A model generated the notes under the pieces. That model saw only the letters and a program-made list of their open reading frames with translations. It searched no databases and was not told the DNA's origin. A program made the position numbers and the translations under genes. This document shows positions 1-4,995 of a stretch of 7,894 nt of DNA, one piece after another. Position 1 is the stretch's first letter; the number at the start of each line of letters is the position of its first letter. The stretch comes from Verrucomicrobiales bacterium (GTDB taxonomy: Bacteria > Verrucomicrobiota > Verrucomicrobiia > Verrucomicrobiales > Verrucomicrobiaceae), in NCBI GenBank assembly GCA_003453085.1, contig DMMK01000074.1:1-7894 (forward strand). The letters are read 5' to 3'.

Positions 1-345
1 GACTATGGCTTCACAATTGCCAAAGAGAGCAGCCGGCTGGACATCGGCCAGACCGTGGTAGTAAAAAACGGCACCGTGCTAGCGGTGGAGGCCTTTGAGG
101 GGACTAACGAGGCCGTGAAGCGCGGTGGGGCCATGGGCAAAGGCGGAGCCACGATGGTGAAAGTCTCCAAACCCAATCAGGACATGCGCTTTGATGTCCC
201 AGTGATCGGCCCGGACACCATCCGCACGGCGGCGGAGGCTGGGGTGGATCTGATCGCGGTAGAAGCAGGGAAAACCTTGTTGTTAGGCCTGGAGGAACTG
301 CGCCAGGAATGCCAGCAGAGAAAGGTGAGCGTGATCGCTTTGTAG
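1..345 (+). CDS. lpxI: LpxI, UDP-2,3-diacylglucosamine pyrophosphatase, C-terminal part
   Basis: The reading frame is open from the first base, so the gene enters from the left edge; 114 residues are visible of a protein that is usually about 270-280 residues long. LpxI hydrolyses UDP-2,3-diacylglucosamine to lipid X (2,3-diacylglucosamine 1-phosphate) and UMP at the inner face of the cytoplasmic membrane. It replaces the unrelated LpxH in many non-enterobacterial Gram-negatives. The visible part has the C-terminal domain signatures of the family (former DUF1009): a VEAFEGTNEAVKRGG stretch (residues about 28-42), a glycine-rich loop, KVSKPNQDMRFDVPVIGPDTI (about 54-74), and an EAGVDLIAVEAGKTLLL core near the end. 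The conserved aspartates of the QDMRFD segment are present. The C-terminus is natural (TAG at 343-345). In Verrucomicrobiota and others lpxI often follows lpxA; that side lies outside the window. The presence of LpxI implies an outer membrane with lipid A. Confidence 0.92.
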   Translation, partial: DYGFTIAKESSRLDIGQTVVVKNGTVLAVEAFEGTNEAVKRGGAMGKGGATMVKVSKPNQDMRFDVPVIGPDTIRTAAEAGVDLIAVEAGKTLLLGLEELRQECQQRKVSVIAL

Positions 346-349
346 GACT

Positions 350-376
350 CCCAGAGGCTTTCCTGGGCGGAATTTT
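350..376 (+). terminator. Weak candidate terminator after lpxI
   Basis: Five bases after the lpxI stop codon a short hairpin can form: CCCAG (350-354) with CTGGG (363-367), loop of eight, followed after five bases by TTTT (373-376). The stem is short and the T-tract is brief and displaced, so termination here would be partial at best. It is the only terminator-like structure between lpxI and the Sel1 gene. Confidence 0.3.
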
Positions 377-434
377 CTAAAAAGAGCGGTAAAGTCTTGA
401 TTTATCAGGGTAAAACCGGAAAAAATGAGCGCTT

Positions 435-448
435 CCCGCTGTGGCGGG
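435..448 (+). other. Small GC hairpin in the Sel1 gene leader
   Basis: CCCGC (435-439) and GCGGG (444-448) form a perfect 5-bp stem around the loop TGTG. It sits about 30 bases before the chosen ATG of the Sel1 gene and has no T-tract, so it is not a terminator. It could be a structured 5' leader element or chance in GC-rich sequence. The rest of the 346-480 stretch is AT-richer than its surroundings and probably carries the promoter, but I could not pick a convincing -35/-10 pair. Confidence 0.3.
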
Positions 449-480
449 TCAAAAACCGAGTTCTTCTTAACCAACCCCAT

Positions 481-2106
481 ATGTTACTCACAGCCCTTAA
501 AGTAAAACTGGCCGCCATGGTCGCCGTCGCCGGTCTCAATACCGACGAAATGGACAAGCCTAGCGACGCCTTCCAGGCCGTCCTCAAACAGCTTGAAGCC
601 GACCAGAAAGCCGCCTCTGAAAAGCCCGGTTCAGGACCCGACGTCAATGCCTCTTTCAATACTGCTTTGGCCAAGGTCAATGAACTGGCCAAGGCCGGTG
701 ACAAAGACGCTCTGTATGCGCTCGCCCATTGGGGCGTGCTGAGCAACAGCAACGTCAACGAGATCGTCGAGCTGTACCGCAAGGCAGCCGCCCTCGGTCA
801 GGTGCTCGCTAAGGCCGAACTGGCCCAGGTGCTCCTCCAGGCCGCCCAGCAGGATCCTGAGCGTCTGGCCGAAGCCGTGAAGCTCATCCAGGAAGCTGAA
901 GCCGCCAACAACAAGGTGGCACGTCGCCTTCTGGCCAACCTCCACCTCTCCGGTATCGGCGGTGTGGAAAAGAGCGTGGCCAAGGCCAAGGCCCTGCTGG
1001 AAAAAGGCAGCGCTGAAGGCGATGGCGAAGCCACTCTGGGCCTCAGCCAGCTCTATGCAGCCGGCGTGGACGGTCTGCCGAAGGATGAAGCCAAGTCCCT
1101 GGAATACCTCATCAAAGCCACCGAGCAGAAAAATGCCGTGGCCATGAGCACCTACGCAGCCCGCCTTTTTGATGGCGATCCTGTCGTCGAAGGCAGCAAG
1201 CAGTTGGTGAAGAAAGACCCTGAAGCAGCTCTCAAAATGTTTGAAGACGCTGCAGCGACTGGTTTCGCCGCTGCTAATCGCCTCCTCGGTGCGATCTATG
1301 AAAGCGGTCTGGGTGGCAAGACCCGCGACCTGAAAAAGGCCGTGGAATACTTCACCAAGGCTGCCAACGCCAACGATGCCCAGGCCCTCTTCCGCCTCGG
1401 CAACTACTTCGAAGCAGGCCTCAACGAAGGTGAAGGCGACAAGGCTGTCTCCGTGGTGCAGCAGAATGCCAAGAGCGCTCTGGACCTTTATCGTCTGGCT
1501 GCCCAGAACGGCCTTTCCGAAGCCTTCTTCAACGTGGGTGTTTATTATGAGACCGGCACCGTGGTGGACAAGGATCCTGAAAAGGCCTTCACCTTCCAAC
1601 TTCGCGCCGCCAATTCCGGCCTGCCTCAGGCCCAGCATCGCGTGGCCACCTACTACCAGAATGGTACGGGTGTTGAGCAGGATCTCGTCGCCGCCATGGG
1701 CTGGTATCAGCGCGCTGCTGGTTCCAACTTTGCCCTGAGCCAGATCGCTCTGGGACAGATGTATGAAATCGGTGCGGGCACCCGTGCAGATCCAGCCGCT
1801 GCCGCACAGATGTACACCAATGCTGCCGAGCAGGGCGCACCGATGGCGATGCTTCGCCTCGCCAGCCTCAATGAGCGTGGTCTGGGCACTTCCAAGAACG
1901 AGCCTAACCTTCCTCAGGCACTGGCCTACGCCAAGCTGGCCATGGACGCCTCCAACAAGGCTGAACTGGCCGTCAAATACCATGACGAACTGAAAGCCAA
2001 GATGACCGCAGCCCAGATCTCTGAGGCTACGAAAATCTATGACGGCAAGAAAAAGGCGGCCACTCCGGCGACCCCGGCCAAGCCAGCCAGCAGCGGCAAA
2101 AAGTAA
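481..2106 (+). CDS. Sel1-repeat (TPR-like) protein, 541 residues
   Basis: The protein is built almost entirely from about 10-11 Sel1-like repeats of 36-46 residues (residues about 74-497), each with the A..LG.YE.G.GV..D...A..Y..AA..G pattern. Clear units are 262-298, 346-381, 382-417 and 418-453. Sel1 repeats stack into an alpha-solenoid that binds other proteins; no catalytic domain is present. The N-terminus (residues 4-19) is short and hydrophobic but lacks a good signal-peptidase site, so export is uncertain. The C-terminus (522-541) is a Lys/Ala/Pro tail typical of disordered ends. I chose ATG 481 because the upstream in-frame TTG at 397 would add 28 polar residues in front of the hydrophobic stretch. 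No Shine-Dalgarno is visible at either start. Alanine codons are rich in GCC and GCT. The gene is flanked by a weak hairpin upstream and a strong terminator downstream, so it is probably monocistronic. Its function is unknown beyond a scaffold or adaptor role. Confidence 0.85.
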   Translation: MLLTALKVKLAAMVAVAGLNTDEMDKPSDAFQAVLKQLEADQKAASEKPGSGPDVNASFNTALAKVNELAKAGDKDALYALAHWGVLSNSNVNEIVELYRKAAALGQVLAKAELAQVLLQAAQQDPERLAEAVKLIQEAEAANNKVARRLLANLHLSGIGGVEKSVAKAKALLEKGSAEGDGEATLGLSQLYAAGVDGLPKDEAKSLEYLIKATEQKNAVAMSTYAARLFDGDPVVEGSKQLVKKDPEAALKMFEDAAATGFAAANRLLGAIYESGLGGKTRDLKKAVEYFTKAANANDAQALFRLGNYFEAGLNEGEGDKAVSVVQQNAKSALDLYRLAAQNGLSEAFFNVGVYYETGTVVDKDPEKAFTFQLRAANSGLPQAQHRVATYYQNGTGVEQDLVAAMGWYQRAAGSNFALSQIALGQMYEIGAGTRADPAAAAQMYTNAAEQGAPMAMLRLASLNERGLGTSKNEPNLPQALAYAKLAMDASNKAELAVKYHDELKAKMTAAQISEATKIYDGKKKAATPATPAKPASSGKK

Positions 2107-2138
2107 TTCAAAAAAACAGCAAAATTAGCTTGCCATCA

Positions 2139-2154
2139 TTAGCGCAAACGCTAA
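2139..2154 (+). other. Perfect 6-bp hairpin ahead of the terminator
   Basis: TTAGCG (2139-2144) and CGCTAA (2149-2154) pair perfectly around a CAAA loop, only three bases before the main terminator stem. It has no T-tract of its own. It could be a 3'-end stabilising hairpin of the Sel1 mRNA or an operator-like palindrome for the tRNA promoter that must lie near here. Confidence 0.35.
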
Positions 2155-2157
2155 GCT

Positions 2158-2192
2158 CCGGCTCCCCAAACCAGGGGAGCCGGTTTTCTTTT
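2158..2192 (+). terminator. Strong Rho-independent terminator after the Sel1 gene
   Basis: CCGGCTCCCC (2158-2167) pairs perfectly with GGGGAGCCGG (2174-2183) around an AAACCA loop. It is followed at once by TTTTCTTTT (2184-2192). A 10-bp GC-rich stem plus T-tract, 51 bases after the Sel1 stop codon, is a textbook intrinsic terminator. The tRNA-Ala gene starts only two bases after the T-tract. Confidence 0.92.
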
Positions 2193-2194
2193 CC

Positions 2195-2270
2195 GGGGCA
2201 TTAGCTCAGTTGGTAGAGCGCCTGCATGGCATGCAGGAGGTCAGCGGTTCGAACCCGCTATGCTCCACCA
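2195..2270 (+). tRNA. tRNA-Ala, anticodon GGC
   Basis: This is a complete 76-base tRNA. The acceptor stem is GGGGCAT (2195-2201) with ATGCTCC (2260-2266), including the G3-U70 wobble pair that is the alanine identity element. The D arm is GCTC/GAGC (2204-2219). The anticodon stem is CCTGC/GCAGG (2221-2225/2233-2237) with loop ATGGCAT, giving anticodon GGC at 2228-2230. The variable loop is five bases. The T arm is AGCGG/CCGCT with loop TTCGAAC (2248-2254). The discriminator is A2267 and CCA is encoded at 2268-2270. It reads GCC and GCU codons, which are common in the neighbouring genes. Confidence 0.98.
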
Positions 2271-2299
2271 AAAGGTGGTACATTAATAAACCGCCTTTT
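2271..2299 (+). terminator. Probable terminator of the tRNA-Ala transcript
   Basis: Starting directly after the CCA end, AAAGGTGG (2271-2278) pairs with CCGCCTTT (2291-2298), with one T-G wobble, around a 12-base AT-rich loop. The run of T is the 3' arm itself (TTTT 2296-2299). It is A-rich before and T-rich after, as in intrinsic terminators, but the stem is modest and no further T-tract follows. It could serve as the terminator and as a 3'-processing guide for the tRNA. Confidence 0.45.
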
Positions 2300-2312
2300 A
2301 CTACACGGCCCG

Positions 2313-2369
2313 TGCACTGCATCACCCCTCTTTATTTGCATTGTGCAGTTTCATGGCCGATAGAGCCAT
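2313..2369 (+). other. Two predicted hairpins in the helicase 5' leader
   Basis: Between the tRNA and the helicase GTG two stem-loops can be drawn. In the first, TGCAC plus TGCA (2313-2321) pairs with TGCA (2337-2340) and GTGCA (2343-2347), leaving a two-base TT bulge and a 15-base loop. In the second, ATGGC (2353-2357) pairs with GCCAT (2365-2369) around a seven-base loop. They are followed by an A-rich stretch (2384-2391) up to the start codon. DEAD-box helicase genes of other bacteria often have long, structured, temperature- or self-regulated leaders; applying that here is inference. No promoter is convincing in this stretch. Confidence 0.35.
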
Positions 2370-2393
2370 CCTGACTCCCCAACTAAAAAAATT

Positions 2394-4103
2394 GTGAGCG
2401 AAACGAGACATTCCGAGCCCAAGAAAAAAGCGTCCCTGCTGAGCCGCCTGAAGACAGGCATCAAAAAAGCCATTGGGCTGGGCGACAAAAAGAAGAAACC
2501 GCAGGCACCTGAAAAGGCCGAGCCTCACCGCATTGCCAAGATGTTTCCCCATGAGCCTCCAGCTCCTGAGGGCAAGACGGGTGAACGCCGCCGCGAACGC
2601 GATGGCCCTCGTCGTGAAAGGGGCCCACGCCCTGAGCGCAGTGGTGAAGAGCGCGGTCCGCGCCCGCCACGTGCCGAGCGTCCTGAAGGCCAGGGAGACC
2701 GTCCGCCACGCGCAGACCGCCCTGAAGGCGATCGCCCTCCCCGCCGTGAACGCTCCGAAAGAGGTGACCGTCCAGAACGCGGTGGCGAACGCCCCCGCCG
2801 TGGTGAACGTCCTGCACGCGAACGCGACGCTGGCGACTCCAAGCCCCGCGAAAACTTTGCCGCGCTGCCACCTCCGCCTGCACCTCCTGTGCCGGAAGGT
2901 CCTTTCCCAGAAGCTTTCCAGATCCTCGGCCTCAGCGATGCCGTCCTCGCGGCCATTCGTGAGACGGGTTATGAAAAGCCAACCCAGATTCAGGAACGTG
3001 CGATTCCTGTGGTGCTTGAAGGCAAGGATGTCGTCGGTGCTTCCCAGACCGGGACTGGCAAGACGGCTGCTTTTGCCCTGCCTACCCTGACCCGCCTCGG
3101 CGCTCCTGGCGGCTTCCGCTGCTTGGTGCTTGAGCCGACCCGCGAACTGGCCGCCCAGGTGGTGGAGCAGTTTGAAAAATACGGCAAACATACCGGCCTG
3201 CGTGTGCTTTTGGTCCACGGGGGTGTCGGTTATGAAAAGCAGCGCAGAGGTCTGCAGGAAGGCGTGGATGTGGTTGTGGCCACTCCTGGTCGTTTGCTCG
3301 ATTTCATGCAAGATGGCACGGCCAATCTGAACAACCTGGAAGTGCTGATCCTCGATGAAGTGGACCGCATGCTGGACATGGGCTTCCTGCCAGACGTGCG
3401 CCGCATCGTAGAGCGCACACCCAAGTCGCGTCAGACCCTGTTCTTCTCGGCCACCATGCCGCCGCAGATCCAGACGCTGGCGGAGTTTGCCCTGAAGGAC
3501 CCGGTGAGCATTGAGATCGGCATCCGTTTCTCCCCTGCGGAGACCGTCAGCCATTACATGTATCCTGTGGCGAGCGATCAGCGCCAGGAACTGCTGCTGG
3601 CGATTCTGAAACAGACTCACATTGACAGTCTCATGATCTTCACCCGCACGAAGGCGCAGGCCGACCAGATCTATGCGGCAGTGAAGGAACAGGGCACTTA
3701 CAAGGTGGCTGTCATGCACTCCGACATTCGTCAGAGCGAACGCGAACGCGCTCTCAAAGGCTTCCGTGATGGTGAGTTTGAAGTCATCGTGGCGACGGAT
3801 CTGGCTGCACGCGGTCTGGATGTCAGCGGCGTCACCCACGTTATCAACTACATGGTGCCGGAGAACTCCGAAGATTACGTGCATCGCATTGGCCGCACCG
3901 GCCGTGCCCAGAAAGAGGGAGATGCCTTCACCATGTTCAGCGCCGAGGAGCTGCCTTATGTGGCCAGCATCGAACGCCTCATCAGCCAGAAGATCGAGCG
4001 CAAGAAGCTGGAAGGCTTCAGCTACAAGTATACGACGGTTCTGGATGAAGAGGACAAGGCCCGCGCCATCCTCCATGGCCGTGGCAAGAAGAAGCGGAGG
4101 TAG
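2394..4103 (+). CDS. DEAD-box ATP-dependent RNA helicase with Arg-rich N-terminal extension
   Basis: The protein has 569 residues and a full helicase core from about residue 171: Q motif ending GYEKPTQIQ (192-200), motif I ASQTGTGKT (216-224), Ia PTRELA (248-253), Ib TPGR (297-300), II DEVD (321-324), III SAT (352-354), V ATDLAARGLDV (467-477) and VI HRIGRTGR (497-504). The family unwinds short RNA duplexes with ATP in ribosome assembly, mRNA turnover and cold adaptation; the core resembles the RhlE group. Residues 1-45 are lysine-rich, 61-150 are extremely rich in Arg, Pro, Glu and Gly (29 Arg in 90 residues), and 159-170 are mostly proline. The end is basic (GRGKKKRR). In most bacterial relatives the basic tail is C-terminal. 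GTG 2394 is chosen because an in-frame TAG lies at 2361-2363 and no start codon lies between. It has no Shine-Dalgarno but an A-rich stretch just upstream. The gene appears monocistronic. Confidence 0.93.
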   Translation: MSETRHSEPKKKASLLSRLKTGIKKAIGLGDKKKKPQAPEKAEPHRIAKMFPHEPPAPEGKTGERRRERDGPRRERGPRPERSGEERGPRPPRAERPEGQGDRPPRADRPEGDRPPRRERSERGDRPERGGERPRRGERPARERDAGDSKPRENFAALPPPPAPPVPEGPFPEAFQILGLSDAVLAAIRETGYEKPTQIQERAIPVVLEGKDVVGASQTGTGKTAAFALPTLTRLGAPGGFRCLVLEPTRELAAQVVEQFEKYGKHTGLRVLLVHGGVGYEKQRRGLQEGVDVVVATPGRLLDFMQDGTANLNNLEVLILDEVDRMLDMGFLPDVRRIVERTPKSRQTLFFSATMPPQIQTLAEFALKDPVSIEIGIRFSPAETVSHYMYPVASDQRQELLLAILKQTHIDSLMIFTRTKAQADQIYAAVKEQGTYKVAVMHSDIRQSERERALKGFRDGEFEVIVATDLAARGLDVSGVTHVINYMVPENSEDYVHRIGRTGRAQKEGDAFTMFSAEELPYVASIERLISQKIERKKLEGFSYKYTTVLDEEDKARAILHGRGKKKRR

Positions 4104-4117
4104 TCTGCTTTCTTCCC

Positions 4118-4148
4118 AAGCGCGGCTCTTCCGGCGAAGACCGCGCTT
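4118..4148 (+). other. Long hairpin after the helicase gene, no T-tract
   Basis: AAGCGCGG (4118-4125), a bulged C, and TCTTC (4127-4131) pair with GAAGA (4136-4140) and CCGCGCTT (4141-4148) around a CGGC tetraloop. This gives 13 pairs with one bulge, 14 bases after the helicase stop codon. No T-run follows on either strand, so it does not look like an ordinary intrinsic terminator. It may be a 3'-end stabiliser, an RNase processing site, or a T-less terminator. Confidence 0.5.
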
Positions 4149-4183
4149 GCATCATCGGTGGCTGGGGCGAATGCCTCCCGCCG

Positions 4184-4939
4184 ATGTTTGCCCATCTGAC
4201 ACGACTTCGAGAATCCGCCACGGTGGCCCATGTGCTGCCGCTGGCGGTTTTTATGTTGTTAAACAGTGTCCCGGGCTGGTTTCGCATCGAGAACCCCGAG
4301 CTGCCCTGGTATCGGCAGGCACCCGAGCACTGGCTTTATCCCGTGCAGACCTTTTTGACGGGGGCCATGCTCATCTTTTTTGCGCGTCATTATCGGCTGG
4401 CACCGTGGCGTGGACTTGGGGTGGCCGCAGTGCTAGGCCTTGTCGGCATTGCTATGTGGGTCGCGCCAGCATGGTTGTATGAGCGGCTTGTGGCTTCAGG
4501 CACCCAATTGCCTGGCTGGGCCGAGTGGTTGGGTTTGGCTGAAAGGAAAGAGGGTTTTAATCCTGAAGTGCTCAGTGCCTGGCCAGCGTGGCAATGGGCC
4601 TCCATCGGCATGCGCTTTGTCCGCATGGTCGTGGTGGTGCCGTTGATCGAAGAGATCTTCTGGCGTGGGTTTCTCATGCGCTACGTCGGGGCAGGGGAGC
4701 GTGACTGGCAGCAGGTGCCGTTTGGGCTTCACTCTTGGCGGGTCTTTGGCGTGGTGACAGTGCTGGTGATGCTGGCGCACAATCCGGTGGATTACCTGGG
4801 GGCTTTTGTCTGGGGTTCGTTGATGTATTTCGTGGCTGTGCGGACGAAAAGCCTGGGGGCCTGTGTTTTCATGCACGCGGTGGGAAATTTGGCCCTGGGG
4901 CTTTACGTATGCCAGACCCGCCAGTGGGGTTTTTGGTAA
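4184..4939 (+). CDS. CAAX prenyl protease-related (CPBP/ABI) intramembrane protein
   Basis: This 251-residue membrane protein has hydrophobic segments at about 14-33, 50-68, 78-98, 145-165, 187-215 and 226-243. The CPBP glutamic intramembrane protease signature is present: EEIFWRGF (156-163; Glu156, Glu157, Arg161), a histidine in the next hydrophobic segment (His199), and HAVGN (His231, Asn235) in the last. The ending GLYVCQTRQWGFW resembles the CAAX prenyl protease-related family (TIGR03008), which is linked by co-occurrence to exosortase/PEP-CTERM sorting. That assignment is from memory of the family and not from a search. No exosortase or PEP-CTERM protein is in this window. The substrate is unknown; a true CAAX-box function is not expected in a bacterium. 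ATG 4184 follows the helicase by 80 bases. The MFS gene follows after 56 bases on the same strand, so a shared transcript is possible. No Shine-Dalgarno is visible at usable spacing. Confidence 0.85.
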   Translation: MFAHLTRLRESATVAHVLPLAVFMLLNSVPGWFRIENPELPWYRQAPEHWLYPVQTFLTGAMLIFFARHYRLAPWRGLGVAAVLGLVGIAMWVAPAWLYERLVASGTQLPGWAEWLGLAERKEGFNPEVLSAWPAWQWASIGMRFVRMVVVVPLIEEIFWRGFLMRYVGAGERDWQQVPFGLHSWRVFGVVTVLVMLAHNPVDYLGAFVWGSLMYFVAVRTKSLGACVFMHAVGNLALGLYVCQTRQWGFW

Positions 4940-4995
4940 TTCTGCCATAAGACTTGCCATGGGGGGCTAAATGTTAAAAGCTCGCGCCCCAATTC

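Noticed and set aside
397..480. TTG at 397 as start of the Sel1 protein
   Set aside because: It would add 28 polar, basic residues before the hydrophobic N-terminus, uses a rare start codon and has no ribosome binding site. ATG 481 is the simpler choice, though not proven.
631..1983. 450-residue open frame on the minus strand opposite the Sel1 gene
   Set aside because: It lies wholly inside the Sel1 gene, and its repeated character is the antisense image of the Sel1 repeats. No domain is visible.
2158..2270. Terminator plus tRNA as a possible integration site (attB) for a mobile element
   Set aside because: tRNA 3' ends are common integration sites, but there is no integrase, no direct repeat of the tRNA 3' end in the window and no foreign-looking DNA next to it.
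2577..2843. Repetitive Arg-codon DNA as a possible CRISPR or tandem repeat array
   Set aside because: The repetition is imperfect, in frame and codes for a low-complexity protein segment. There are no regular repeats with unique spacers.
2473..3090. 205-residue plus-strand frame within the 5' half of the helicase gene
   Set aside because: It is a shifted reading of the Arg-rich region and Q-motif area. The composition is low-complexity and the true frame carries the conserved motifs.
2322..4076. 584-residue open frame on the minus strand opposite the helicase
   Set aside because: It mirrors the helicase gene almost exactly. It has no recognisable domain and odd composition (low-complexity Ala/Phe/Arg/Thr runs opposite the Arg-rich segment). 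The plus-strand frame has all helicase motifs. The long open frame is a by-product of GC-rich codon bias.
3766..4482. 238-residue plus-strand frame bridging the helicase end and the CAAX gene start
   Set aside because: It overlaps two well-supported genes out of frame and shows no domain or plausible membrane pattern.
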